Shown here in pieces: positions 14,700 to 23,045 of a stretch of DNA of 39,810 nt. Every line of letters begins with the position of its first letter. Position 1 is the first letter of the stretch. The translations under genes and the position numbers were made by a program. This DNA comes from Acidovorax sp. (GTDB lineage Bacteria > Pseudomonadota > Gammaproteobacteria > Burkholderiales > Burkholderiaceae_C). Location: positions 1 through 39,810 of the forward strand of contig SDXZ01000006.1 in the NCBI GenBank assembly GCA_004210805.1. The letters are read 5' to 3'. The notes under the pieces were generated by a model. That model ran no database searches and was not told where the DNA came from. It was given only the letters and a program-made list of their open reading frames with translations.

Positions 14700-15188
14700 T
14701 CAGGTCCCCGCGGTGGCCCGCACCTCCTGAAACCGCGCGGCCAATTCCTTGCGCAAGGATTTGCGCAGCAGGGCGGCCTCCCAGCGGCGACGCTCGTCAG
14801 GTGTTGACGGGGACAACACCGGCACCGTCACCGGCTTGCGCGACTCGTCCACCGCCACCATCGTGAAGAAACAGCTATTCACGTGGCGCACGACTTGCGA
14901 GCGAATGTCCTCGGCCACCACCTTGATGCCGATCTCCATCGACGATGAACCGGTGTAGTTGACGCTGGCCAGAAAGGTCACCAGCTCGCCCACATGGATG
15001 GGCTGCAGGAACATGACCTGGTCCACGCTCAAGGTCACTACGTAGCATGCCGAATACCGGCTGGCGCACGAGTAAGCCACTTGGTCCAGCAGCTTGAGGA
15101 TGGCGCCCCCGTGCACGTTGCCCGAAAAATTAGCCATGTCGGGCGACATGAGCACGGTCATGCTGAGTTGGTGCGAGGGGATGTTCAT
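14700..15188 (-). CDS. Acyl-CoA thioesterase, hotdog fold (YciA-like)
   Basis: This 162-residue single-domain hotdog protein is predicted to hydrolyse acyl-CoA to free acid and CoA in the cytoplasm. The stretch NVHGGAILKLLDQVAYSCA carries the family's usual glycine pair and catalytic aspartate, followed by VMFLQPIHVGELV, as in the acyl-CoA hydrolase (YciA/BACH) group. The C-terminal 40 residues are arginine-rich and probably form an extra helix. The gene converges with the cellulase and stands alone, divergent from the membrane desaturase. Chain-length preference cannot be read from the sequence. Confidence 0.9.
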   Translation of the reverse strand: MNIPSHQLSMTVLMSPDMANFSGNVHGGAILKLLDQVAYSCASRYSACYVVTLSVDQVMFLQPIHVGELVTFLASVNYTGSSSMEIGIKVVAEDIRSQVVRHVNSCFFTMVAVDESRKPVTVPVLSPSTPDERRRWEAALLRKSLRKELAARFQEVRATAGT

Positions 15189-15300
15189 GCCGCGATTTTA
15201 GGGGGCGTGCCGTCTCCCGGGCGCAACGCAACGGCCGCTACACTCGCGCCACACAAGCCTGCATAAAGCCTGTTCAAGGCGTCAGATACCGGAGGGAACC

Positions 15301-16434
15301 ATGCTCGAAATCGACAAGCTCAATGAATTCACCGAAAGCCACGGCGCGCTGCGCACCGGGCGTGGGCTGGTCTCGGGCGTGATCGCGCTCACGCTGGCCA
15401 TCCTGTGTTTTCTGGGCGTGCTGGCCTTCCATTTCCCTGAATACCTGACCACGCCCCAGCTGCGCAAGAGCTACGACGTGACGGTGATCCGAAACATCAT
15501 GCTGGTGGCCTTGGCCATTGCTGGCGGCATCTCGCTGGTTAACATCCTCTTTAACCGCTCGCGCTGGCTCGCCACGTTCGCGTTTGCCATGGTCGCGCTG
15601 ACGGCCTTCCTGGGCGGCCACAAGGTGGAGGTGGACCCGAACTTCCCGGACAACACGCCCTACATCGGCCTTGATTGGTTCATCCTCGACCTCTTGGGCA
15701 GCTCGCTGATTTTCATCTTCATCGAAAAGCTGTTCGCGCTGCGCAAGGACCAGCCGATCTTTCGCGAAGAGTGGCAGACCGACTTTCACCATTTCATCGT
15801 GAACCACATGGTGGTGGGCTTCGTGCTGCTGGCCACCAACCTCATCGTGCACAAGTTCTTCGGCTGGGCCGCCAACGACGGTATCCGCGGCTGGGTGCAA
15901 GGCCTGAACTTCTGGGTGGCGCTGTTCCTCATCGTCCTGGTGGCTGATCTGGTGCAGTACTGGACCCACCGCGCCTACCACGAAGTGCCCGTGTTGTGGC
16001 GCCTGCACGCAGTGCACCACAGCGTCAAAAGCATGGACTGGATGGCCGGCTCGCGCCAGCACATCCTGGAACTCATCATCACGCGCACGCTGGTGCTCGC
16101 ACCCATCTACGTGCTGGGCTTTTCCAAGGAAGTGATCGACGCTTACATCGTCGTTGTCGGCTTTCAGGCGGTGTTCAACCACGCCAATGTCAGCGTGCGC
16201 CTGGGCCCGCTGCGCTATGTGCTGGTCACGCCCAACTTCCACCACTGGCACCACAGCCAGGACCAGGAGGCGCTGGACAAGAACTATTCAGCCCACTTTG
16301 CGTTTCTGGACTACCTGTTCGGCACGGCCGTGAAAAGCACCAAGCTGTGGCCTGAGAAGTACGGCGTGCTGGGCGACTACGTGCCCAACGGGTTTGTGAA
16401 GCAGTTCAAGTTTCCGTTTACGTGGAAGGGCTGA
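15301..16434 (+). CDS. Sterol desaturase / fatty-acid hydroxylase family membrane protein
   Basis: A 377-residue integral membrane di-iron protein. Four or more membrane helices alternate with histidine clusters typical of the fatty-acid hydroxylase superfamily: HRAYHE, LHAVHH and NFHHWHH, with further histidines after residue 160 (FHHFIVNH). These should bind a non-haem di-iron centre for hydroxylation or desaturation of a lipid. The first 150 residues hold two or three helices not part of the catalytic core. GGAGGG stands 5 bp before the ATG. The substrate is unknown; hopanoid, carotenoid or fatty-acid substrates are possible. It appears monocistronic. Confidence 0.88.
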   Translation: MLEIDKLNEFTESHGALRTGRGLVSGVIALTLAILCFLGVLAFHFPEYLTTPQLRKSYDVTVIRNIMLVALAIAGGISLVNILFNRSRWLATFAFAMVALTAFLGGHKVEVDPNFPDNTPYIGLDWFILDLLGSSLIFIFIEKLFALRKDQPIFREEWQTDFHHFIVNHMVVGFVLLATNLIVHKFFGWAANDGIRGWVQGLNFWVALFLIVLVADLVQYWTHRAYHEVPVLWRLHAVHHSVKSMDWMAGSRQHILELIITRTLVLAPIYVLGFSKEVIDAYIVVVGFQAVFNHANVSVRLGPLRYVLVTPNFHHWHHSQDQEALDKNYSAHFAFLDYLFGTAVKSTKLWPEKYGVLGDYVPNGFVKQFKFPFTWKG

Positions 16435-16495
16435 GGCTGAGAGCCAGCGGTTGCGCTTTGCGCGGCTGAACTGGGTCAGCCAGAAACAGAAATAG

Positions 16496-16517
16496 CCCTG
16501 TGCGCACCAGCACAGGG
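16496..16517. terminator. Bidirectional terminator between convergent genes
   Basis: CCCTGTGC and GCACAGGG form a perfect 8-bp stem with a 6-base loop. It lies between the ends of the desaturase (plus) and the ice-binding-like gene (minus). On the minus strand it is followed by a T-rich stretch (CTATTTCTGTTTC), so it serves mainly the minus-strand gene. Confidence 0.65.
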
Positions 16518-16577
16518 TGAGGTCTAAGGCGACCCCATGTTGGCCCGCGGAACGAAATCAGCCGTTGTTGCCGACGC

Positions 16578-17423
16578 TCAGATAGCGCTGGCGCCACGCC
16601 GACGGATGATGAACCATCCACCCATGGCCATCATGGACGACAACAAGATCAGAGCCCACTCTGACAGCGTTGGGATGGAGCTGGCCGACCCGGAGGGAGG
16701 GGGTACGGTACAGGCAGTGATGGTGTTGGTGTCCAGCGTGACTGCGCCGTTGCTCGCAAGCGCACGGCCCGCCAGCTGGACTCCGGTGGTGAGCGTGATG
16801 CTCACCAGCGCGAGGATGTTGCCAGCAAAGCTGGTCCCCGTGCCAAGGGTTGCCGAAGAGCCCACCTGCCAGTTGACGTTGCCACGACAAGTGTTCCCGC
16901 CCGTGTTGATGGCCACCACGCTGGACGCGGCAGCCGTCGTCAGGGTCGTGCCGATCTGGAACACGAAAACGGCGTTGGGGTTGCCTTGGTAGTCGAGCGT
17001 CAGGGCACCCGTTAAACCTGCTGACGTTGGAGCGCAGTAGACACCGGGGGGCAGAATCTGGCCGCCCAGATCACCCACGATGGGGGCACCACAAGGCAGG
17101 CCTGCCGCAGTGTTGTAGGCCGTTGTGAGGGCCGCTTGAGCCTGGGCAGCCGGTGCGCTTGCGGCATGGAGCGTGCCGACCACCACACCAGGAGGAAAGC
17201 CGGTGATGGACGCTCCTGGCGAGACGCCGACGTCCCCGGTCACCACCGTCGCACCGACATTCGTGACGGCGGTGCTAGCGAGCACCGCGAAGTTCTGTGC
17301 CGCGCCCAGCGCCACCTGTGCAGAAGCTGTCAGGGGGCAGAAAAGAGCTGCAGCGATACCGAAGACAGCCAGCGGAGGAGCGGCGGCTCCGAGTGGCCTC
17401 ATGATCTTGAAAGTTTGGGCCAC
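16578..17423 (-). CDS. Ice-binding-like (DUF3494) protein with IPTL-CTERM sorting signal
   Basis: A 281-residue exported protein. After a signal peptide ending about LTASA comes a DUF3494 domain, the beta-solenoid fold of bacterial ice-binding proteins, rich in Thr/Val/Gly repeats (FAVLASTAVTNVGATVVTGD, GNILALVSITLTTG). The C-terminus is an IPTL-CTERM tail: SIPTLSEWA, a hydrophobic helix, then RRR, a signal for exosortase-type sorting to the surface. I prefer the GTG at 17423 because GGAG stands five bases before it; ATG 17402 would give 274 residues but has no ribosome site. Ice binding is not assured; many family members are general adhesins. Confidence 0.85.
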   Translation of the reverse strand: MAQTFKIMRPLGAAAPPLAVFGIAAALFCPLTASAQVALGAAQNFAVLASTAVTNVGATVVTGDVGVSPGASITGFPPGVVVGTLHAASAPAAQAQAALTTAYNTAAGLPCGAPIVGDLGGQILPPGVYCAPTSAGLTGALTLDYQGNPNAVFVFQIGTTLTTAAASSVVAINTGGNTCRGNVNWQVGSSATLGTGTSFAGNILALVSITLTTGVQLAGRALASNGAVTLDTNTITACTVPPPSGSASSIPTLSEWALILLSSMMAMGGWFIIRRRGASAI

Positions 17424-17634
17424 GGGCACTCCAGTTTGTAACGGTTGGTAGCCCAGTCTATCGATGGCCCCGCCCCTGTGCGGCCGATGTTCGCCGTGCG
17501 CCACACACTGATGGAATAAGCCGGCAAAGGGGTTTGCGCCTACAGGCGCCGGCAGATTCATCACGCCCCCGCACCCGGGTGCGGAACACGCACTGGAAGG
17601 GAAAAAGCGCCACTGAACTACTGCGTTTACAGCA
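17424..17634. other. Intergenic interval with two small palindromes
   Basis: No gene is visible. A perfect 16-bp loop-less palindrome (CCGCACCC/GGGTGCGG) lies at 17569-17584, and GCGCC-TACA-GGCGC at 17537-17550. Both lie downstream of the DUF4124 gene and upstream of the ice-binding-like gene. Either could be a protein site or an RNA hairpin. Confidence 0.5.
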
Positions 17635-18114
17635 CTACAGCGCGCGCAGTTCGTCCTCAAGCGCTTTGAGCTGGTTGCGCAGCTCTTGGGTGCGGGCCTC
17701 GCACGCGGCCTTGTCCTTGGCGGCGCTGGCTGCGCCCTCTTGCGCGAACTGCGTCCCCGCCAAGGTGCTGCGCCGCAGAGGCCCGGCGTGGGCCACCGCT
17801 GCATCGGGAGGGGCTGTGCATTCCTTCTGGTTGCGCTCAATGGCTGCCCGCGCCTGCGGCACGCCCTGGTTCTGCAGGTAGTGCTTGCGCTGCCACGCTG
17901 CGCCAAACGCCCCCTCCTTGGATGCGGTGGGAGCGGGCTGCACAGGGGCCGCCCCCTGCATGGCGGGCCGCACCTCGATCTTCTCGCCCTGGCCCGTGCA
18001 CGGCGCGTCCTGGAACGACACCTTGCCGGCGGCGTCCGTGCACTTGTTGATGGCCCAGGCAGGGGCCAGGAAAACCAGCAACAAGCTACAGGCGACACAG
18101 CGGATGGGATTCAT
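17635..18114 (-). CDS. DUF4124 domain protein, exported
   Basis: A 159-residue protein. A signal peptide (about 1-22, ending AWA) is followed at once by a DUF4124 motif (KCTDAAGKVSFQDAPC), a short beta domain common in exported proteobacterial proteins of unknown function. A Pro/Ala-rich middle leads to a C-terminal coiled coil rich in Glu, Lys and Leu (about 130-159). ATG 18114 is chosen because AAGGAC lies seven bases upstream and the signal peptide starts there. It is separated from neighbours on both sides and function is unknown. Confidence 0.85.
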   Translation of the reverse strand: MNPIRCVACSLLLVFLAPAWAINKCTDAAGKVSFQDAPCTGQGEKIEVRPAMQGAAPVQPAPTASKEGAFGAAWQRKHYLQNQGVPQARAAIERNQKECTAPPDAAVAHAGPLRRSTLAGTQFAQEGAASAAKDKAACEARTQELRNQLKALEDELRAL

Positions 18115-18196
18115 GAAACGGTCCTTGGCAAATGGATGACGCATGCTACCGCGGCGCGCAGCTTGCCAGCCAACTACTCCGGCGTCACAGAAAGGA

Positions 18197-18294
18197 CAGT
18201 GCTCGGCCTCGATATCCAGCGCGTGAGCACTGTTGCGTGCCGTGCGGTATGGCAACCGCTCAGGTGGCGCCGCCCCTCAAAGGCTGAGGTTTTT
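18197..18294 (+). ncRNA. Possible small RNA or stray terminator, plus strand
   Basis: In a gap between two minus-strand genes, the plus strand shows an 8-bp hairpin (CAGTGCTC 18197-18204 with GAGCACTG 18225-18232) and, about 45 nt on, a 5-bp hairpin followed by TTTTT (18275-18294) that resembles a terminator. No plus-strand gene ends here. This may be a small RNA, or chance; no promoter was recognised. Confidence 0.2.
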
Positions 18295-18319
18295 CGTTTT
18301 CGGCGTAGACGTGCGCCCC

Positions 18320-18883
18320 TCACGGCACTGTGAGGCGGCGCAGCGCCTCAAACGGGTTCACCGGCGTGCCTTTCCACCACTGTTTTTCGGGCCCTAGCCG
18401 GAACACCGCGAAGTGCAGATGTGGCGCGTTCGGCGACGCGTTGCCGGTAGACCCCACGTAGCCCACCAGATCCCCCCTGCGCAGCACAGCACCTTCTTTC
18501 AGCCCTGGTGCGTAGCGATCAAGATGGGCGTAGTAATAGGCCAGCTGCCCATCGGGGTCGAACTGGTAGGCCGTCAGCCCCCCCGGTACGCTGGTGAAGA
18601 GCTTTACCAGGCGCCCGTCGTCCACCGCATACACAGGGGTGCCACGCGGCGCGAGGATGTCGATGGCTTCGTGGGTGTGGCCAGGGCGTCCCTCGTTGAA
18701 CGTGTCGTGCAGGGACGAGGCCGACACACCGTCGATGGGCATGCGAAGCGGCCTGGCGTCCAGCAAAGTCTGGCTATCGCTGATGGTGGCGTCTACCGGA
18801 GTCGGCCGCATCGCAGGCTGTTCGCCTGCCCAGCCCGCGCAGGCACAGAACGTCAATGCGGTAGCGCAAGCAAACCGTCGCAT
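18320..18883 (-). CDS. M23-family cell-wall endopeptidase
   Basis: A 187-residue exported protein: signal peptide (about 1-19), then an M23 (LytM) zinc peptidase domain. The metal ligands are visible as H71 and D75 (HEAID) and H157 of the HLH at 155-157; H120 (AHLD) is the further active-site histidine. All key residues are present, so it should be active on peptidoglycan cross-links rather than a degenerate regulator of the EnvC/NlpD type. It starts 4 bp after the stop of the L,D-transpeptidase gene on the same strand, so the two form an operon that both makes and opens cell-wall links. Confidence 0.92.
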   Translation of the reverse strand: MRRFACATALTFCACAGWAGEQPAMRPTPVDATISDSQTLLDARPLRMPIDGVSASSLHDTFNEGRPGHTHEAIDILAPRGTPVYAVDDGRLVKLFTSVPGGLTAYQFDPDGQLAYYYAHLDRYAPGLKEGAVLRRGDLVGYVGSTGNASPNAPHLHFAVFRLGPEKQWWKGTPVNPFEALRRLTVP

Positions 18884-18887
18884 GGGT

Positions 18888-19976
18888 TCAGGCCTTCACG
18901 TCAACGACGAAGCCAGCCTTGACCAAGGTCGACAAACGCTGTGCGTCCCAGTTCGTCATGTGGATGCAGCCATTGGTTTCCTCGTGTCCCACGCGCGATG
19001 GCGATGGCGTGCCGTGAATACCCCAGTGCGGCTTTGACAGACCTATCCATATGCTGCCGACAGGATTGTTCGGACCCGGCGCCACCTCGACCTTGGTGGC
19101 GTTGGCAGGTGCACTCTTCAGGATCTCGGGGTTGTATGTGAAGCTGGGGAGGTTGACCTCGGTAGTGATCTTCATGGCGCCGAGCGGCAGCGGGTCCTGC
19201 GGGCTGCCGATGCTGATCGGAAAGCCGGCCAGCGGCGTGCCGTCTTTGCTGAGAACGAACAGCACATGTTCGGAGTTATCAATTTCTATCGACGCCGCCG
19301 ATTTGGCAATGGCGTCACCCGCGGCATTCGGTGCACCCGAAGCAATCACCACGTTGGGCACGACGATCTCTGCGCCCGCGCCAAACGATGCATGCCGGTT
19401 CAGGTCCTTCAGGTACTTGGGCGACACATGGTGTTTTTCTGCAAGCGCTTCTTCGATGGTTTCGTAATCCAGCGATTTGAGCTTGGCGCGTTCGTTCATG
19501 TCTTTTGGCGTAGGTGTGAACGGGCCGGAAACGTCTTTGGCCGTCACTGCATAAAGGACAAACAGCCGATCAGACTCGCCATTCAGCGCATTCAATGCAG
19601 CCCACGTGGGCGCATCGATCTTGCCGGTGCTCTTGATCTCGTGCGCCGTCTGAAACGCTGCCACCATACGGCGCATGTTGGCGCCGAAACGACCATCAAT
19701 TTCGCCGGGCGAGAACCACGCGCGGTCCAGCAGTATCTGCGCCCGGACCACGGCCGCACTGGCCGCACCCTGCACCAGAACCGGTGTTTCCTTGGCAGCA
19801 TTGAGCTTGTCGAGTTGGGTTCTGACATCACCTTGTGTGGCCGCAGCGTTCGTTTGGCTCGGGGCGTTGTTGGTGCCGGTGTGGCGTTGTGTGACAGCCC
19901 ATGAAATGGTGGGCGACACTGCAGCGGCCAGCGCGGCAGTAGACAACGACAGGAACAAGCGGCGAGGTGGGGTCAT
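18888..19976 (-). CDS. L,D-transpeptidase with peptidoglycan-binding domain
   Basis: A 362-residue exported protein. A signal peptide (about 1-28, ending SWA) is followed by a helical peptidoglycan-binding domain ([19 protein letters not shown], about 75-130), a LysM-like spacer, and a YkuD catalytic domain at the C-terminus ([14 protein letters not shown] ... TNGCIHM). The catalytic cysteine is C337. The usual SHGC motif reads TNGC here, so the residue two before the cysteine is Asn instead of His. The enzyme should form 3-3 cross-links or attach proteins to peptidoglycan in the periplasm. ATG 19976 starts the signal peptide; a longer frame to 20072 adds no recognisable sequence. It forms an operon with the M23 peptidase. 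Confidence 0.93.
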   Translation of the reverse strand: MTPPRRLFLSLSTAALAAAVSPTISWAVTQRHTGTNNAPSQTNAAATQGDVRTQLDKLNAAKETPVLVQGAASAAVVRAQILLDRAWFSPGEIDGRFGANMRRMVAAFQTAHEIKSTGKIDAPTWAALNALNGESDRLFVLYAVTAKDVSGPFTPTPKDMNERAKLKSLDYETIEEALAEKHHVSPKYLKDLNRHASFGAGAEIVVPNVVIASGAPNAAGDAIAKSAASIEIDNSEHVLFVLSKDGTPLAGFPISIGSPQDPLPLGAMKITTEVNLPSFTYNPEILKSAPANATKVEVAPGPNNPVGSIWIGLSKPHWGIHGTPSPSRVGHEETNGCIHMTNWDAQRLSTLVKAGFVVDVKA

Positions 19977-20312
19977 GAAAATCCTTGTCAGAAACCGGAA
20001 TTTCAGCCTATGCGTTTGGGCGCAGTGCGCTGTCGGTTGACACGCCTTCCAGGGGAAAGCAACCGCCCACATTCGTCAGCACCACACCACCTTCGCCGGC
20101 TTTCATTGCGCTACGGCAAGCATCGGCGGGCCATCGAGCGTCACGTATCGGATACCTCGCCACTGAGAACCCGCAGCGGCTGCGGCGCACGGCCCTCCCA
20201 TCATCGTGCCACCTTGCGGCCGCCCGGCCGTCATCAGGAGACGTGGACCGTTGACGACAAACCTGTTGTGCAACCCAGCACTGCCCAGCCACCCCCGCAC
20301 CGTACAGGGATT
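19977..20312. other. Intergenic interval, nothing recognised
   Basis: This is 336 bp between the start of the L,D-transpeptidase gene and the remains of a binding-protein gene. It should contain the promoter of the transpeptidase operon (minus strand). I see no clear -35/-10, repeat or reading frame with protein-like character. Confidence 0.5.
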
Positions 20313-21412
20313 TTGGTTCAACGCCGCAGCCTGATGGCAGCACTGGGCGCCACCGCCATAGGCCTGCCCCTGTGGGAGCAGCCATCGCCGCCAACAAGGG
20401 CGACATCCTCATTGGCCGCTCCGCTGCCATATCATGCGGCATGGCGCCGTTTCTGCAGCCCATCCACGAGGGGCAGGATGCCGCCATTGAAGACGCCAAC
20501 GCCAAGGGCGACATCGGGGGCCACAGGATTCGGCTGGTGACGCTGGACGACGTTTTCGACCCGCGCCGCACACCTGGAGGTTGTGCTGGCAATGGTCGGT
20601 GTGTCGGGCACCTCGCAGGTGATCGGCTTGTTGCCCTATCTCACGCGCGCCAAGCTGCCCCTGATCTCGGTGTACACCGGCGGCACCGGCGGTGCAGGCC
20701 CAGCATTTTCTTACCTGTACACCACGCGCTCCAGCTATGCCGATGAGCTGGTCAAGATCGTGCGCAATCTGGTGGCGGTACAGATCTTGCGCATTGCTGT
20801 GGCTCATGAGAACAACGATTTCGGCAGGCTGCTTCTGCCGCTGGTCGAGACGATTGCGGCCGAAGGAGGCGCCCTGGCGGGGTCGTATGCGCTGGACCCC
20901 AAAGGCCAGGAGGCTGCCGAACCCTCCAACCCCCCGGCCGCGCAAAAGCCACAGACCGTGCTGCTCGTAGCAGTAGGCCCGCCCGTGGTGACCTATGTGC
21001 GCGCCAACCGCGCGCACATAGGCGTGCCGGTGTAGACCCTGTCCCTGGGTGCCGGTTCGGCCGTGCTCAAGGCCCTGGGCGAGACGCATGCGGCCTGGCC
21101 GTGGCGCGCACCGGGCCGTCGCCCAGCAGGCCCACGATTGCGCTGACGCGGGACTTCCAGGCCTCCATGAAGCGGCACGACAAACCTGCGGACTACGACC
21201 GCTACATCGGCTACATGGATGCGCGTGTGCTCATCGAAGGCCTGCGCGCTGCCGGACCAAGCGTGACGCGCGCCAGCCTGGTGGCGGCCATGCAGGGGCT
21301 GGGCAATCTGGACCTGGGCGGCTACGTCTACCAGTTCAGCGCGCAGAACCACCATGGCTCGAACTTTGTGGACATTGCGGTGGTGGGCTCGGGTGGGGTG
21401 TACCGGCAATAG
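20313..21412 (+). pseudogene. Decayed branched-chain amino-acid-type ABC binding protein gene
   Basis: Pieces of one periplasmic binding protein (LivJ/Peripla_BP_6 family) follow in order but in different frames. A signal peptide (RRSLMAALGATAIGLP) lies in one frame. The mature start (GDILIGRSAAIS ... LVTLDDVFDPRRT) is in another after a shift near 20375. TSQVIGLLPYLTRAKLPLIS and on is in a third after a shift, with about 12-15 residues lost, near 20575. There is a nonsense TAG at 21033-21035, a further shift near 21090, and a last piece ending GGVYRQ at 21412. At least four disabling changes make a functional product impossible. No permease or ATPase genes of an ABC system lie nearby. The presumed TTG start at 20313 is uncertain. 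Confidence 0.82.
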
Positions 21413-21493
21413 GATTCTGCCCAAGGGCTGCGACTGCCCCGGTAAACGCTGCGGCGACAATGGCGGCCCTGCCATCGCCTGCTTTGCCTTACC

Positions 21494-22747
21494 GTGCCCC
21501 ACGCTTTCAACTCTTATGACGCCATCATCATCGGCGCAGGCGCCGCCGGCCTTTTCTGCGCGGGCCAGGCCGGCCAGCGCGGCCTGAAGGTGCTGCTGAT
21601 CGACCATGCCGACAAGGTGGCGGAGAAGATCCGCATCTCGGGCGGCGGGCGGTGCAATTTCACCAACCGTGACCTCGACCCGTCCGCGCCTCACAAGCAC
21701 TTCGTCGGCCAGAACCCGCAGTTTTGCCGCTCGGCGCTGTCGCGCTACACGCCTGCGGACTTCATGGCGCTGGTGCAAAAGCATGGCATCCCGTTTCATG
21801 AAAAGCACAAGGGCCAGCTGTTTGCCGACCGGTCGGCCGAGGACATCATCGCCATGCTGCTGGCCGAATGCGCGGCCGGTGGTGTCGAACACTGGCAGCC
21901 TTGTAGCGTCAAAAATATAGCCTTTTTGCCACCCAGCGCTGATGGGAAAAGCGGTTATAGCTATCAAATTGATACCGCACGGGGGTCTGTGCAAACTCGC
22001 TCTCTGGTGATCGCCACCGGCGGGTTGTCGATCCCCAAGATCGGCGCTACCGATTTTGGCTACCGGCTCGCGCAGCAGTTCAAGCTGCCCCTGGTCGAGC
22101 GCCGGGCGGGCCTCGTGCCGCTGACTTTTGATGGCGACGGCTGGGCGCCGTATGCGCAGCTGGCCGGCCTCGCGCTTCCGGTGGAGATCACCACGGGGGC
22201 CAAGAAAGAACGCATGACGTTCCACGAAGACCTGCTGTTCACGCACCGCGGTCTGTCGGGCCCGGCGGTGCTGCAGATCTCGAGCTACTGGCGCGAAGGC
22301 GCACCGCTGGCCGTCAATCTGGCGCCCACCGTGGACCTGCCCGCCGCGCTGGCTCTGGCCAAGTCCCGCTCGCGCAAGCTGATTGCCAACGAACTGGCCA
22401 CGCTGGTACCGAGCCGCCTGGCGGACGCCTGGGCGCAGCGCGAGGCCGACTGGCAGCGCCCGGTGAACGAGGCATCGGATAAAGCCCTGGCGCGCCTGGC
22501 CGAGCAGTTGGCGCGCTGGGAACTCACGCCCACGGGCACCGAGGGCTACAAGAAGGCAGAGGTCACCCTGGGCGGCGTGGACACCAAGGCGCTGTCGCAG
22601 CAGACCATGGAGTGCAAGTCGCAGCCAGGGCTGTATTTCATTGGCGAGGTGGTGGATGTGACGGGCTGGCTAGGGGGCTACAACTTTCAGTGGGCCTGGG
22701 CCAGCGGCCATGCGTGCGCGCAGGCGTTGCCCCTCGCCAGCGTCTGA
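21494..22747 (+). CDS. HI0933/BaiN-family flavoprotein (FAD/NAD(P)-dependent oxidoreductase)
   Basis: A 417-residue cytoplasmic flavoprotein of the YhiN/HI0933 (BaiN-like) family. The Rossmann FAD motif IIGAGAAGLFCA starts at residue 11. The family hallmark RISGGGRCNFTN lies at 48-59, IATGGLSIPKIGATDFGY near 175, and the C-terminal FAD contact GEVVDVTGWLGGYNFQWAWASG near 390. Members are annotated variously as aminoacetone oxidase or bile-acid reductase; the physiological substrate here is unknown. The start is GTG 21494, the only start that keeps the FAD motif near the N-terminus; no clear ribosome-binding site is seen. Residues of about 148-160 (SADGKSGYSYQID) are coded by a copy of the dispersed palindromic repeat. 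Confidence 0.9.
   Translation: MPHAFNSYDAIIIGAGAAGLFCAGQAGQRGLKVLLIDHADKVAEKIRISGGGRCNFTNRDLDPSAPHKHFVGQNPQFCRSALSRYTPADFMALVQKHGIPFHEKHKGQLFADRSAEDIIAMLLAECAAGGVEHWQPCSVKNIAFLPPSADGKSGYSYQIDTARGSVQTRSLVIATGGLSIPKIGATDFGYRLAQQFKLPLVERRAGLVPLTFDGDGWAPYAQLAGLALPVEITTGAKKERMTFHEDLLFTHRGLSGPAVLQISSYWREGAPLAVNLAPTVDLPAALALAKSRSRKLIANELATLVPSRLADAWAQREADWQRPVNEASDKALARLAEQLARWELTPTGTEGYKKAEVTLGGVDTKALSQQTMECKSQPGLYFIGEVVDVTGWLGGYNFQWAWASGHACAQALPLASV
21935..21975 (+). repeat. Palindromic repeat, copy D, inside the flavoprotein gene
   Basis: AGCGCT ... AAGCGGT followed by TATAGCTATCAAA matches copy B read on its own sense strand. It lies within the coding sequence and keeps the frame. The stem has decayed (AGCGGT instead of AGCGCT). 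Confidence 0.65.
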
Positions 22748-23045
22748 CGCTCCGGCCTCCTCATCGGGGCATGACTGCCGTCTGCCGTTGACAGCAGCCC
22801 TGGAAAGCAGGCCACGGTTGTACGCACAGAACCCCAGGCAGCGCCGCACGATCCACGCGCATCAAGATGCGGCCACGACGGTTGCCGCCGACGAAGGCGA
22901 ACTTGATTGAGCGTCTTGTGGGGTATGTTGAGGGCACTGGAAGCTACACGCGAGACAGTTCAACCCAAAGGTGATCGATGGACGGATGCAAGGCCGGCGC
23001 GGGCTCCTGGCGCCAACCTACCGGCCTGCCTACTTTCCACCCGCT
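22748..23045. other. Intergenic interval, nothing recognised
   Basis: 298 bp between the convergent ends of the flavoprotein gene and the GGDEF-EAL gene. A short TTG-initiated frame at 22907 has no protein-like features. No clear terminator was found for either gene. Confidence 0.5.

Noticed and set aside
20010..20540. A 176-codon frame as a separate gene before the binding-protein remains
   Set aside because: Only its end (signal peptide) has protein-like character, and that part belongs to the pseudogene; the rest is low-complexity.
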